A stretch of 64,000 bases of DNA from Novipirellula herctigrandis (GTDB taxonomy: Bacteria; Planctomycetota; Planctomycetia; Pirellulales; Pirellulaceae), in the NCBI GenBank assembly GCA_007859835.1, contig SJPJ01000001.1:611227-675226 (forward strand). The letters are read 5' to 3'. Below, piece by piece: positions 27,086 through 36,838 of the stretch. A program made the position numbers and the translations under genes. Numbering within the stretch: the stretch's first letter is position 1; each line of letters starts with the position of its first letter. A model generated the notes under the pieces. The model was not told the DNA's origin. It searched no databases and was given only the letters and a program-made list of their open reading frames with translations.

Positions 27086-27460
27086 ATGCATCCTTCGAGA
27101 CCATTTCCGCGAAACCGATCGATGGTTTTTGCCGTTTTAGTCGTCGTCACCTTTGCGATCAGCACCGGTTGCGAAAAGATCTCGTTCGAGATTCCCACTC
27201 CGGATGAACCAACGTGCGGAGCGACACCATGTGTACAAGAGGCGGAACCGGAAATGGTCGAGATCCCCGTTGACTTGACACCTGTTCGGTTAGCTCCGGG
27301 AATCCAGGACAAACGTCAAAGCGGTCGAAGTGGCAGCCAAGTAATCCCTGGCATGGCAGCCCCAAATCCACCGAGTATGCACACGAATCCGTACATGGAC
27401 GCACCCGCGAATCCGAAGGACTCCATGGAGCGTCCCAGCGAGACGCCGGCAAACTCGTAA
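27086..27460 (+). CDS. Small proline-rich lipoprotein
   Basis: 124 residues. A basic N-region, a hydrophobic core (MVFAVLVVVTFAI) and a lipobox-like STGC near residue 28 point to a lipoprotein with an acylated Cys. The mature part is short, Pro-rich and low in complexity, without a recognisable domain. It ends convergent with the ABC ATPase gene, 20 bp apart. Confidence 0.6.
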   Translation: MHPSRPFPRNRSMVFAVLVVVTFAISTGCEKISFEIPTPDEPTCGATPCVQEAEPEMVEIPVDLTPVRLAPGIQDKRQSGRSGSQVIPGMAAPNPPSMHTNPYMDAPANPKDSMERPSETPANS

Positions 27461-27480
27461 CAGAGTGTGCATTCAACAGG

Positions 27481-28410
27481 CTAGGTCACCAACCCTTTTG
27501 TAACCGTCATAAAGACGTCTTCGAGGGTTGGATCGCGGTCATTGAAGGATCGCATTCGAACCCCTTCGCGAATCAACTGTTCCATCAAACTTGCGACCAC
27601 TTCGTCGTCGCCATCCAATTCCGCAATCACGCGACCTTCTGGTTCCTGTTCGACCGATCGCAGCGCAGGACAACTTCTCAAAATCGACAATCCCGCATCT
27701 TGATTGGCGAAAAATTCGATTTCGATAATTCGATTGCGTCGAATTTGGCGATAGACGCTGCTGATCGGACCACTCATTAACAATTGCCCTCGTTCGATAA
27801 TCCCAATCGAGGTGCAACAGTCGGCAAGCTCCGTCAAAATATGGCTGCTAATGAGAATGGTTTTCCCCATCTTGCGAAGTTCTTTTAGGAGTGCCTTTAC
27901 TTCGATCCGAGCGCGCGGATCCAAACCACTGGCGGGTTCATCGAGAATCAACACCGGCGGATCGTGAACGAGAGTCTTTGCCAAACACAGCCGTTGTTTC
28001 ATTCCTCGCGACAACCCGTTCACAAAGTCGTCGCGTTTGTGCCCCAAGTCCAATAGTTCGAGAACATTGGCGATGATATTTTTGCGTTCCGTTTTTCCAA
28101 TTCGGTAGGCGACTGCAAAGAAGTCTAAGAACTCCCAAACTCGCATGCCGTCATACACACCAAAGTTGTCGGGCATGTAGCCGATTGCTTGCCGAACTCC
28201 GACCGGATCACCCATCACATCACATCCGGCGACCTCGCCACGACCACGTGAAGCGCGAAGCAGGGTCGCTAGAAACCGAATCGTCGTACTCTTGCCCGCC
28301 CCATTGGGGCCGATGAATCCAAACGTCTCGCCTGCTTCGATCTGCAAATCGATGCTGTCGACCGCGGTAAAGTCGCCATAATCTTTGCCGAAACCTTCGA
28401 GAGTAATCAT
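27481..28410 (-). CDS. ABC transporter ATP-binding protein
   Basis: 309 residues. The Walker A motif is GFIGPNGAGKST near residue 40, the signature is NGLSRGMKQRL, Walker B is VLILDEPASGLDP and the H-loop is in ISSHILTEL. The extra C-terminal domain (about residues 215-309) is like those of CcmA/NatA-type exporters of the ABC-2 class. No permease gene is adjacent, so the partner is elsewhere. The ATG at 28410 is chosen; the in-frame TTG at 28434 is less likely. Confidence 0.9.
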   Translation of the reverse strand: MITLEGFGKDYGDFTAVDSIDLQIEAGETFGFIGPNGAGKSTTIRFLATLLRASRGRGEVAGCDVMGDPVGVRQAIGYMPDNFGVYDGMRVWEFLDFFAVAYRIGKTERKNIIANVLELLDLGHKRDDFVNGLSRGMKQRLCLAKTLVHDPPVLILDEPASGLDPRARIEVKALLKELRKMGKTILISSHILTELADCCTSIGIIERGQLLMSGPISSVYRQIRRNRIIEIEFFANQDAGLSILRSCPALRSVEQEPEGRVIAELDGDDEVVASLMEQLIREGVRMRSFNDRDPTLEDVFMTVTKGLVT

Positions 28411-28843
28411 GCGTGGGAAGACCTTTATAGACAATCAGGATGTGTTTTCCGTCGTTGCTCGTATTGTAGGTTAACAGCAGGGGATGCGTACGGACAGTCG
28501 ACCGGCCAAACTGTCGACCGGCCAAACTGTCGACCGGCCAAACAGTCGACCGGCCAAACTGTCGACCGGCCAAACTGTCGACCGGCCAAACTGTCGACCG
28601 GCCAAACTGTCGACCGGCCAAACTGTCGACCAACTCGTGCTGTTGTTCAGAACTTTTCCTCTTGCAACACCAAATCGGCAATGGACACGGGATCGGAACA
28701 GTCGAACGAGTCGAATAGCTCGTGCCGGGGGCTTGCTCCGCGCACTCACAAGGTCGGACACCAACCGTCCCTCGTTCGGGGCTATAATCACGTCATCAAC
28801 TCAACGTTCCTGCTCAACGCTCACAGTCAACACAAACAATTCC
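28411..28843. other. Divergent intergenic region carrying a 16-bp array
   Basis: 433 bp between the ABC ATPase (minus) and the membrane protein (plus). Open frames across it are created by the repeat array and are not genes. Promoters for both flanking genes must lie here, but no clear -35/-10 pair stands out. Confidence 0.5.
28497..28634. repeat. 16-bp tandem array, eight copies plus a partial
   Basis: The unit GTCGACCGGCCAAACT runs from 28497 to 28624 in eight near-identical copies (the third ends AACA), followed by GTCGACCAAC. Each unit contains the palindrome GTCGAC and the inverted pair GGCC. A 16-bp period is not a multiple of three, and the array sits in the divergent gap, so it is not coding. 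Confidence 0.95.
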
Positions 28844-29614
28844 ATGGCTGCAAAAACCTGGGAAGCGGATTTCCGATACCCCGCAATTCAATCCTCATTG
28901 GAGCTATTTCCAAACGCTATTCCCGATGACATTTTCACGATCCCAAAATCGTTTTGCTTGCCCATCGCCGCTCGCCCCGTCGTTGGCTTTACCCCTGGTA
29001 AAGCCATGCTGGTTTTTCTGGTCGTTGGTTTTGCACTGCTCGGTTTGGCCGTTTGGCTGACATCGTTAGTCGAAAAAGAAGGGCCGTTTATGGAAAGCGT
29101 CCTGCCAATGGTCGTTGGCTCGCTCTGCGGAATTCTAGGCGTCGGATGTTTCTTTGCCCCATCGCTCTTTGACAAACAACTGGTGTCGATGTTCCTTGGC
29201 GATCGAGGCAGCGAACTTCGCCGATACGCTTCGGCCACTGGAGTACGCTCCGCAGAATTATCAGATGGTGATCTCACGAAACAAGCAATCTCGATTGACG
29301 GTGACGACTTCGTCCTTATCTATATGGACCAAGAAAACCGTCGACTGCTAATAGAAGGCATCTCCGCAAGATACCAAATCCGCAGCGAAGACGTGGTATC
29401 GGTCGAGCCGTTTGTGTTTACCAATTATATTGGTGCCCAGATCTGTTGCCGCATTGACGAGCAAACGGATCTGCTATTCGCGGTCGCGCGAGTATCGTTG
29501 TTATTTGAAATCACGCGTCAATTGCCGTTTCTTAAGTTTCTGCGCAAACGAATCCAAAACAAGCTGCTCGAAGAAATCGCAGAGACACTTGGCTTTGCGA
29601 TCGTCGAAGGCTAG
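28844..29614 (+). CDS. Membrane protein of unknown function
   Basis: 256 residues from the ATG at 28844. The frame is open much further upstream only because it reads through the 16-bp array. Two membrane helices, AMLVFLVVGFALLGLAVWL and SVLPMVVGSLCGILGVGCFF, occupy about residues 61-110. The C-terminal half is a soluble mixed alpha/beta region (GVRSAELSDGDLTKQ, YQIRSEDVVSVEPF, LLFEITRQLPFLKFL) with a PH-like feel. I recognise no family. Confidence 0.65.
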   Translation: MAAKTWEADFRYPAIQSSLELFPNAIPDDIFTIPKSFCLPIAARPVVGFTPGKAMLVFLVVGFALLGLAVWLTSLVEKEGPFMESVLPMVVGSLCGILGVGCFFAPSLFDKQLVSMFLGDRGSELRRYASATGVRSAELSDGDLTKQAISIDGDDFVLIYMDQENRRLLIEGISARYQIRSEDVVSVEPFVFTNYIGAQICCRIDEQTDLLFAVARVSLLFEITRQLPFLKFLRKRIQNKLLEEIAETLGFAIVEG

Positions 29615-29623
29615 CCCCCAAAT

Positions 29624-31213
29624 TCAATCTCCGAAAATCGACAAAATTTTAGGCTCATTTTCGCATGCAGCCGATTGACGAGGCTTGTTTTTTTCGGCCT
29701 TCTCTCGTGCCGACTCAACCCAAACCGTTAATTCGTCAATCTGCGACCGCTGCTGTTGTGCGTTTCGCGATGGAATACCGCCAACGATTACAATCGTGTC
29801 TTGCGACGACGATTCCGCCAACGCCCACTCGATCGCTCGTTTTTGATCGGCAACCAAACGCATCAGAGCACATTTTTTGACGCCATCGAGCACCGCGTGA
29901 GACGCTTGCAAGAAGTGATCCTTCGCTTGTGTGACGCAGGTGACAATCGGCATGTTGGCAAAGCGTTCGGCGTGGCCACCCAAAATTGCCAAGTGAGTAG
30001 GATCGTTAGCAGGGTCGATCGCCATGATGCACCACAAACGACCGCCCGGTTGTTTCATCGCGCGAGCCGAACGCAAAGTGGATGCTACCTGCTCCGGCGT
30101 ACGCGCGGCATCGACAATCACATCGGCTTGATCAAACGAAGACAAAACTTGCATTCGTCCCGGCACGCTTCGCAGTTGACCAAGATGCTCAACGACTTCT
30201 TGAAGTGGTTGATTTAACAACAATCCGACCGTCGCTGCAGCTGCGATGTTGGACGCCATCGCAGCGCCGCAAAGGGGTGTCTCCATTGCGGCTGTGACCG
30301 TCTCGTGCGTCATCATTAACGTCGACATACCACACTCTTGATCGATCAATTTCGCGCTAATGTCCGCCGCGGCTCGAACACCATAAGTCAGCATTCGGCA
30401 ACCATGATCCTGAACCGTGCGTACGACGCGAGGCTGATCGGCCGAAGCAATCACCACACCCGCCGAAGTGACACGATCTAGCACGCTTTCTAATCCCGAT
30501 GGGCCAAAATCGTCGTCCGGCACCGTCGATCCAGTCACGAGCAAAAGGTCGAACTCAATCGAATCATAGTGTCCGCTCTTGGCAGCTTCCTCGGACAATT
30601 CGATCACCGCCGACTTCGCTCCCGCGTCGCATGCTTCGCTAAGCCACGTGACCAACGGTGCGGCGGTAGCTACACCCTCCGCAGGACTCGCTTGGACGAT
30701 CCCGTCACTCGCACCCAAATCCGTTTGGTAGGAAGTGCGAAGACCGATCGCACGAAGTAAATGGGACACCAGTAGCGAAGTCGTCGTTTTGCCAGCCGAC
30801 CCAAAGACACCGACCGTGAGCAGTTTGCGATCGGGGCGATCAAGCAACTGCGATTGCACATCGGCCATCGCTACGTTGACATCGCCAACAACGCATTGAG
30901 GTAGCGGACAGGGCAGAATTTGTTCGGTAAGGATACCCGATGCGCCGCGAGCCATCGCATCGGCGATCAATTCGGTGGGGTCGTCTTGGCCGATGCGATA
31001 GACAACCAATTGACCTGGCATTGCCGATTTGACGTCCGAGGCAATCGAGTCAAAACAAACGTCTGTGCCAGAAAAAAACTTGGCGTGTGGAATTAACTTG
31101 CAAAGCGAATGGGTTTCAACTTCGGGAGCTGGGGTTGCCGCAGCGTTAGCAAATTTGGAACCGGAGAAAGCGTGGGCGTAGTGGTTCGCGGACGCGGGTA
31201 CGGCATGACGCAT
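29624..31213 (-). CDS. Mur ligase-like protein (MurE-related)
   Basis: 529 residues. It has the MurE-like N-terminal domain (DSIASDVKSAMPGQLVVYRI), the ATP loop VGVFGSAGKTTTSLLVSHLL near residue 145, a middle domain, and the third-domain entry SVPGRMQVLSSFDQADVIVD. In true MurE the last domain continues with a GCGGDRD block and a DNPR specificity motif. Here the corresponding stretch is WCIMAIDPANDPTHLAILGG and no DNPR is visible. It may be a paralogue with another substrate or no ligase activity. The ATG at 31213 is used. The 3' end is 9 bp from the convergent membrane-protein gene. Confidence 0.75.
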   Translation of the reverse strand: MRHAVPASANHYAHAFSGSKFANAAATPAPEVETHSLCKLIPHAKFFSGTDVCFDSIASDVKSAMPGQLVVYRIGQDDPTELIADAMARGASGILTEQILPCPLPQCVVGDVNVAMADVQSQLLDRPDRKLLTVGVFGSAGKTTTSLLVSHLLRAIGLRTSYQTDLGASDGIVQASPAEGVATAAPLVTWLSEACDAGAKSAVIELSEEAAKSGHYDSIEFDLLLVTGSTVPDDDFGPSGLESVLDRVTSAGVVIASADQPRVVRTVQDHGCRMLTYGVRAAADISAKLIDQECGMSTLMMTHETVTAAMETPLCGAAMASNIAAAATVGLLLNQPLQEVVEHLGQLRSVPGRMQVLSSFDQADVIVDAARTPEQVASTLRSARAMKQPGGRLWCIMAIDPANDPTHLAILGGHAERFANMPIVTCVTQAKDHFLQASHAVLDGVKKCALMRLVADQKRAIEWALAESSSQDTIVIVGGIPSRNAQQQRSQIDELTVWVESAREKAEKNKPRQSAACENEPKILSIFGD

Positions 31214-31399
31214 GATGGCTTCCCTGCACATTGGCGATTTGTTTGCGATTCGATTTTTTGTGGTCCTCTGACCACTTCACGGCAATTCCTTTACCGTCGG
31301 CGTGAACAACATCTTGCTGCTCACCCGTGTGTTGAACGCAATTGTCACCGTCAGCCCATTCCGGTCAAGGGGAAAAATAAGCACCCTTATTGCTAGCAT

Positions 31400-32362
31400 T
31401 TACCGTTTCGGTTGAATGCCCGCGTCACGGAGCATCATTTGCAGGTCGTCCCATGCCGCCTTTTTCGCGGCCGGGTTTCGAAGCAGATAGGCCGGATGAT
31501 AGGTAACGACGACTTTTGACCCAAAATAGGCGTGAAATTTCCCGCGCAGCCGACCGACCGACAATTTCGAATCGAGTAACGCTTGGCTACTGACCGCTCC
31601 GAGGCAAACGATGTATTCCGGACGAATCGTCTCCAATTGTTTTTCAAAAAAATCGCGGCAATTGACGATTTCTTCGGGGTCGGGGTTCCGGTTACCCGGT
31701 GGGCGGCATTTCACCGTATTGAGGATGTAAATGTCCTCTCGCCGAAACGTGCAAGCTTCGATCATTTTTGTGAGTAATTGGCCAGCTTTCCCCACAAACG
31801 GCCGACCGGTTTTATCCTCGTCCGCGCCGGGGCCTTCACCGAAAAACACGACTCGTGCAGCCGGATTGCCTTCGCCAAAAACGGTATTCGTTCGACATCG
31901 AACCAACTGTGGACACTTGGTACAAGCTTCTACTTCGGCAGCCAAGAGATCCAGTATCGCTTGGCGATCGGGCACCGAAAGGGAAGGTCCAGGATAAGGT
32001 TTCGCGGCATCGGCGAGTAACGAATGCGACGGTTTCACAGTTGCCGAGGCAGTGTGACGTGTGGAGGCTCTGGATCGCGCAGAGGCATTTGGGCGGTTGA
32101 CTGTGGATCCAGCAACCGGTTCTCCCGTCGCTTGTTCAGGTGAACCGGCTTTCGGTGAGCCGCCTTTTGGCGAATCGGGCAGCGTATCGGGAGTCGCAAT
32201 CGCAAATTGACTTACCATTTCTGCGACGGTTTCTGGATTCGATTTCGGCAAGAACTGCACACCGCTACGCTGCAAATGGCTAGCGATCGCTGCTGCCTGC
32301 AACAATATAGCATCACGATCAAGCCGATCAGCATGCACGGTCGTTTGTTTGGATTCGCTCAC
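31400..32362 (-). CDS. Uracil-DNA glycosylase, iron-sulfur family 4
   Basis: About 320 residues from a GTG at 32362; the frame stays open to 32434, so the start is uncertain. The catalytic domain is the last 200 residues: CTKCPQLVRCRTNTVFGEG, then FFGEGPGADEDKTGRPFVGK, a second cysteine region (ILNTVKCRPPGNRNPDPEE) with a further Cys at NCRDFF, and VTYHPAYLLRNP with the His motif. The Cys set matches the 4Fe-4S cluster of family 4 UDGs. It removes uracil from DNA. The N-terminal 130 residues are a low-complexity linker (SPKGGSPKAGSPEQ). Confidence 0.9.
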   Translation of the reverse strand: MSESKQTTVHADRLDRDAILLQAAAIASHLQRSGVQFLPKSNPETVAEMVSQFAIATPDTLPDSPKGGSPKAGSPEQATGEPVAGSTVNRPNASARSRASTRHTASATVKPSHSLLADAAKPYPGPSLSVPDRQAILDLLAAEVEACTKCPQLVRCRTNTVFGEGNPAARVVFFGEGPGADEDKTGRPFVGKAGQLLTKMIEACTFRREDIYILNTVKCRPPGNRNPDPEEIVNCRDFFEKQLETIRPEYIVCLGAVSSQALLDSKLSVGRLRGKFHAYFGSKVVVTYHPAYLLRNPAAKKAAWDDLQMMLRDAGIQPKR

Positions 32363-32649
32363 GGGGAGAATTCTAACGGACAACCGAAACACTGGGAAGC
32401 ATTTGCCAAAGAGCCGCGCTTTTTCCCGTTCCAAATTCCCCGATTCAATCTCACAATCCGGCCTACTCGAAGCGTGTGAAACGGGAATTCCGTTTCGGCC
32501 TTTGCTGCAAAGATACCGAAAGTCTCGACGCCTTCCGCTTCCACTGGGGCCCCGAAATCGAAGGCGAGACCGTCTACGAGGGCTATTTGTTTCGGCGTCA
32601 TGCGAATAGGATTCAGTGTTTCCGCCCTTTGTTCATTAAGTTCACTGAA

Positions 32650-34002
32650 ATGCCGGTCCCTCGCGTCGCTATTGTTGGTCGCCCCAATGTGGGCAAGAGC
32701 AGTCTGTTTAATTGGATCGCGCGGCGTCGTTTGGCCATTGTCGACGATTACGAAGGCGTCACGCGTGATCGCATGACCACCCTGATTGAAGCGGGCGATC
32801 GTTTCTTCGAACTGATCGATACCGGCGGTATGGGGGTCGAAGATGCCGATAATTTGACCGCGGACGTTCGTCACCAAATTGAAATGGCCCTCAGTGTTGC
32901 TGACGTGATTGTGTTGGTGGTTGATGTCCAAGCTGGTGTGATGCCGCTCGACGAAGAGGTTTCCGAGCGACTGCGTACGATTGAGCGGCCCGTGATTTTG
33001 GTCGCCAACAAATCGGATCAAGGTCATCAAGATGCGCTGGCCGACGATTTTCAACGACTCGGTCGCGGGCGATTGGTTTGTGTCAGTACCACCCAAAATC
33101 GCAACCGCGACGAATTGATTGAATTGATCGTTGATCGTTTGCCCGAGCAAACCGATGACGAAGATACCGATGCGCCGGAGATGAAGATCGCCATTGTCGG
33201 CCGAAGAAATGTCGGCAAGAGTACGTTTGTGAATTCGCTGAGCGAAGACGACCGGATGATTGTGAGCGAGGTCCCTGGAACGACTCGCGACAGTGTTGAC
33301 GTATTGTTTGAAATGGACGACCAAAAGTTCATGGCGATCGATACACCGGGACTTCGCAAACGAAAAAGTCAACGAACCGACCTAGAATATTACGGCATGC
33401 ACCGCGCGCAACGTTCAGTCCGCCGCGCCGACGTCGTATTGGTGTTCTTTGACGCCGCGGAGACCGTCAGCAAAGTCGACAAACAATTGATGGGCTATGT
33501 GATGGAAAATCACAAACCTTGCATTTTTGTCATCAACAAGTGGGATCAATACCACGGCAAAGTCCCCACCGATCGTTGGGTCCATTACATCCGCGCCCAA
33601 TTTCCGACACTCGCCTACTCACCGATCGCGTTCATCACCGGTCAAACCGGCAAAAACGTCAAGACGTTATTGAACCATGCGACAATGCTGTACAAACAAG
33701 CTCGAGAACGTGTGTCGACAGGCGTATTGAATCGAGTGATCCGTGCCGCGATTGATGCACACCCGCCGGCGATGTACCAGAATCGTCGGCCGAAGATATT
33801 CTATGCGACACAAGTCGCTACGGAGCCACCGACAATTGTGCTGATGTGTACCGAACCGAAAGCGTTTACGAACGATTACAAACGGTATCTCATCAATGTT
33901 CTGCGCGACCACCTGCCGTATGGCGAAGTGCCGATCAAGTTGTACCTGCACCGTCGCCACCGCAGTGGCGACGAAGAGGAAAGTGGCGGAAAACATCGCT
34001 AG
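32650..34002 (+). CDS. der: Ribosome-assembly GTPase Der (EngA)
   Basis: 450 residues. It has two tandem GTPase domains: G1 loops GRPNVGKSS (near residue 11) and GRRNVGKST (near residue 186), switch motifs DTGGM and DTPGL, and base-specificity motifs NKSD and NKWD. A KH-like C-terminal domain follows. Der binds the 50S subunit during assembly. The ATG at 32650 is chosen because the open frame before it from 32476 has no family similarity. Confidence 0.95.
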   Translation: MPVPRVAIVGRPNVGKSSLFNWIARRRLAIVDDYEGVTRDRMTTLIEAGDRFFELIDTGGMGVEDADNLTADVRHQIEMALSVADVIVLVVDVQAGVMPLDEEVSERLRTIERPVILVANKSDQGHQDALADDFQRLGRGRLVCVSTTQNRNRDELIELIVDRLPEQTDDEDTDAPEMKIAIVGRRNVGKSTFVNSLSEDDRMIVSEVPGTTRDSVDVLFEMDDQKFMAIDTPGLRKRKSQRTDLEYYGMHRAQRSVRRADVVLVFFDAAETVSKVDKQLMGYVMENHKPCIFVINKWDQYHGKVPTDRWVHYIRAQFPTLAYSPIAFITGQTGKNVKTLLNHATMLYKQARERVSTGVLNRVIRAAIDAHPPAMYQNRRPKIFYATQVATEPPTIVLMCTEPKAFTNDYKRYLINVLRDHLPYGEVPIKLYLHRRHRSGDEEESGGKHR

Positions 34003-34027
34003 GAGGGACGAGAACGGGCGTGGGCCG

Positions 34028-35500
34028 TTACAGCGCCACGGTTACCGTCTTGTTTTCCGTATACGCTCGCAAACCTTCTTCGCCAAGTTCGCGGCCGTAG
34101 CCACTCATTTTGAAACCGCCGAACGGGGCGGCAGCGTCGAAGACGTCGTAGCAATTCACCCAAATTGTCCCGGCGCGAACGCGACGAGCGAATTCATGAG
34201 CAACCGAAATATCACGGGTCCAAACGGCAGCCGCTAAGCCGTAGAAGGTGTTATTCGCACGCCGGATCATGTCTTCTTTGTCATCAAAAGTCAGCACGCT
34301 TAGCACAGGACCAAAGATTTCATCGGTTGCGATCGACATGTCGTCTTTGACGTTATCGAACACGGTTGGCTCGATGAAGAAGCCTTTGTCGCCAACTCGA
34401 TTGCCACCGAAGACGCAATTAGCGCCCTCGTTTTGCCCTTTCTCCACGTACGACATGATCTTGTCGAACTGAGCCTTGTCGACTTGGGGACCTTGGTTTG
34501 TGTTCGGGTCAAAGGGATTACCTACCTTTCGATTCCGCGTCAACTTTTCGAGTTTTTCCAAAAATTCGTCGTGGACGCTGCTTTCGACAAACACGCGGCT
34601 GCCGGCACAACAACATTGTCCCTGGTTGAGGAACAATCCCACATACGCTCCCATTGCAGCGGCATCCAAATCAGCGTCGGCAAAGATCACATTGGGGCTC
34701 TTGCCACCAAGTTCGAACGTCAAACGCTTGAGCGTATCGGCTGAATCACGGGTGATGATTTGCGCGGTACGGTGTTCGCCGGTAAACGCGATCTTGTCGA
34801 TCAGAGGATGCTTGACGCACGCGGCACCGGCCGTTGGTCCGTAGCCAGGGACAACATTGATCACGCCATCGGGAAAGCCGACCTCTTGCGCCAGCCGAGC
34901 CATTCGCAGGCAGGTCAACGGCGTTTGCTCAGCCGGCTTCATCACAATCGTACACCCTGCGGCAAGTGCAGGAGACCATTTCCACGCGGTCATCAACATC
35001 GGGAAATTCCATGGAATAATTTGTCCTGCCACGCCGATCGGTTCGCGGCGAGTGTAGCACAAATAGTTGCCACGGATCGGCACGGTGCTGCCGTGAATCT
35101 TGTCCGCGAAACCGGCATAGTAGCGAAGACAATCAATCACCAATGGCAAGTCACCATGCCGGCTCTCGCTAATCGGTTTGCCGTTGTCGAGTGTTTCTAG
35201 CGCGGCCAATTCGTCGATGTCATGTTCAATTCGATCGGCTAACTTGTATAGCAACCTGCCGCGATCCCGAGCATCCATTTTTGCCCAGTCGCCATCTTCA
35301 AATGCATCGCGCGCCGCTTTGGCGGCGGCGTCAACGTCAGCGGCGTCACCCTCGGCCACTTGCGTAATCTCCTCTTCCGTCGCGGGATTGATCGTGGCGA
35401 ACGTCTTGCCACTGATCGCAGGAACCCATTTGCCGTCGATAAAACAGTCGGTTTCAGTAACGCGGATTTCCGGGGTCGTATTGGAAAGAGTGGACGACAT
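34028..35500 (-). CDS. NAD(P)-dependent aldehyde dehydrogenase
   Basis: 490 residues of the ALDH superfamily. It shows the oxyanion/cofactor region [14 protein letters not shown], the general-base Glu in [14 protein letters not shown], the catalytic Cys in [14 protein letters not shown] and the C-terminal [16 protein letters not shown]. It oxidises aldehydes to acids; the closest named groups are betaine/phenylacetaldehyde-type ALDHs, but the substrate is not determined. The ATG at 35500 replaces the 35569 start, which precedes the family N-terminus by 23 odd residues. Confidence 0.93.
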   Translation of the reverse strand: MSSTLSNTTPEIRVTETDCFIDGKWVPAISGKTFATINPATEEEITQVAEGDAADVDAAAKAARDAFEDGDWAKMDARDRGRLLYKLADRIEHDIDELAALETLDNGKPISESRHGDLPLVIDCLRYYAGFADKIHGSTVPIRGNYLCYTRREPIGVAGQIIPWNFPMLMTAWKWSPALAAGCTIVMKPAEQTPLTCLRMARLAQEVGFPDGVINVVPGYGPTAGAACVKHPLIDKIAFTGEHRTAQIITRDSADTLKRLTFELGGKSPNVIFADADLDAAAMGAYVGLFLNQGQCCCAGSRVFVESSVHDEFLEKLEKLTRNRKVGNPFDPNTNQGPQVDKAQFDKIMSYVEKGQNEGANCVFGGNRVGDKGFFIEPTVFDNVKDDMSIATDEIFGPVLSVLTFDDKEDMIRRANNTFYGLAAAVWTRDISVAHEFARRVRAGTIWVNCYDVFDAAAPFGGFKMSGYGRELGEEGLRAYTENKTVTVAL

Positions 35501-35690
35501 AAACGCCTCGCAAGATGATGAGGGAAGAAAGATCTGAATTGATCGGACTGTATTGTACCGGATGGCCAAGACGAAATAAAACGATACGATCCCTTTCTGA
35601 ATTTCCCTGGTAATTTGTTTTCTGGTTTCCCTGTTTCGCTGGGCGTTTTTACGACACTGACGAGATCTGGCCGCTGCTCATTTTAGAGCA

Positions 35691-35736
35691 CCTATTTTCA
35701 CATCATGGTTTTTACATCGTGGTTTTTACATTATGG
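35691..35736. repeat. 14-bp tandem repeat reaching the thiL start codon
   Basis: TTTTYACATYRTGG is repeated with a 14-bp period ending ATGG at 35705, GTGG at 35719 and ATGG at 35733. The last copy holds the thiL start codon. Because 14 is not a multiple of three, the other two start-like codons are out of frame. Confidence 0.8.
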
Positions 35737-36647
35737 AACAATCCTTTCTTGCTTACCTTCGCGGTCGCTGCCGTTCGTTGCCACAAGTTTCCGTGGGAAT
35801 TGGGGATGATGCGGCGGTTATCGAGCCGCCCACGGGTCAACTGATCGCTTGCACTGACCAAATCATTGACGGGACCGATTTTCGTTCCCAACAGCTCGCG
35901 CCCGATCATTCGCTGGCCGATGTCGGTTACAAATCGATGGCGATCAACTTGAGTGACATCGCTGCGATGGGAGCCGTTCCAACGTCAGCGCTTGTTACGC
36001 TGTCGCTGCCGAAAACCAACGCAACGCGCATCGCGGGCGAAGTCTACGAGGGGATTTTGCAGGCCGCCGAAGAATTCCAAGTCGCAATCGCAGGCGGCGA
36101 TATCTCGACCTACGAAGGACCGTTGGCAATCACGGTCACACTTTTAGGGCACGTTCCACCGAATGCCGCATGGCTTCGCCGCAGCGCGGAACTAGGCGAT
36201 GCCGTCCTAGTCACGGGTGCAGTCGGCGGCAGTATCTTGGGGCGACATTTGCGACCAAACCCGCGAGTCGAATTGGCACAAATCCTGCGTGATTCGGTCA
36301 ACGTTCACGGTGCGATCGACATTAGTGACGGGTTGTCGTTAGATCTTGATCGGTTGTGTGCGGCCAGCGGCGTGGGAATCGAATTGAACATTGCCACAAT
36401 CCCGATTCACGATGACGCCATTGTTCTATCAGAGAAAACCGGCAGGACGCCGTTCGAACATGCCTGGAGCGACGGCGAAGATTTCGAATTGATTTTGACG
36501 ATGAATCAAGCCGACGCCGACAAGGTTTTGGAGATGCCGTTGCCCTGTGAGATCACTCAAATTGGCAAGATGATCAGCCGCACAGGTCTTTGGAAACACG
36601 AAGGGACGAAATTGGTGCGTTTATCCCCTCAAGGCTATATTCACTAA
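35733..36647 (+). CDS. thiL: Thiamine-monophosphate kinase
   Basis: 304 residues of the PurM-like ATPase fold. The N-terminal GIGDDAAVIEPP carries the metal-binding Asp pair, CTDQIIDGTDF and SDIAAMGAVPTSALVTLSLP form the next blocks, and AGGDIS, VLVTGAVGGS and DISDGLSLDL complete the active site. ThiL makes thiamine diphosphate from the monophosphate. Repeats upstream leave little room for a Shine-Dalgarno sequence. Confidence 0.93.
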   Translation: MEQSFLAYLRGRCRSLPQVSVGIGDDAAVIEPPTGQLIACTDQIIDGTDFRSQQLAPDHSLADVGYKSMAINLSDIAAMGAVPTSALVTLSLPKTNATRIAGEVYEGILQAAEEFQVAIAGGDISTYEGPLAITVTLLGHVPPNAAWLRRSAELGDAVLVTGAVGGSILGRHLRPNPRVELAQILRDSVNVHGAIDISDGLSLDLDRLCAASGVGIELNIATIPIHDDAIVLSEKTGRTPFEHAWSDGEDFELILTMNQADADKVLEMPLPCEITQIGKMISRTGLWKHEGTKLVRLSPQGYIH

Positions 36648-36765
36648 CATCCAAACCGTTTCCCCACGCAGACGATTTTTTCCGCTCACCTGACATTGCG
36701 AGCAACCTAGAAGTTGCTAAAATCCCCGAGTCGATCAAGGGAAAGCGAAGCTTCTCTCGACACCC

Positions 36766-36838
36766 GCCCCTATAGCTCAGTTGGTAGAGCAACGGACTCT
36801 TAATCCGTGTGTCCAAGGTTCGAGCCCTTGTGGGGGTA
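36766..36838 (+). tRNA. tRNA-Lys (anticodon CTT)
   Basis: A 73-nt cloverleaf. The acceptor GCCCCTA pairs with TGGGGGT (one G-T at the end), the D stem is GCTC/GAGC, the anticodon stem ACGGA/TCCGT encloses the loop CTCTTAA with anticodon CTT, and the T stem CAAGG/CCTTG encloses TTCGAGC. The discriminator is A, and CCA is not encoded. The 3' part is duplicated 8 kb away at 44814-44837, so this gene is the target of an integrative element and was rebuilt at the left junction. It overlaps the integrase 3' end on the other strand. Confidence 0.95.

Noticed and set aside
28497..28634. CRISPR array
   Set aside because: The units are contiguous 16-bp repeats with no unique spacers, and no cas gene is present.
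28484..28843. N-terminal extension of the membrane protein with repeated TGQTVDRP residues
   Set aside because: It is a read-through of the 16-bp array in one frame; the array is open in several frames, and the ATG at 28844 precedes the only protein-like sequence.
32359..33372. Long minus-strand open frame of 337 codons
   Set aside because: It is antisense to der, which has two intact GTPase domains; the antisense protein has no family features.
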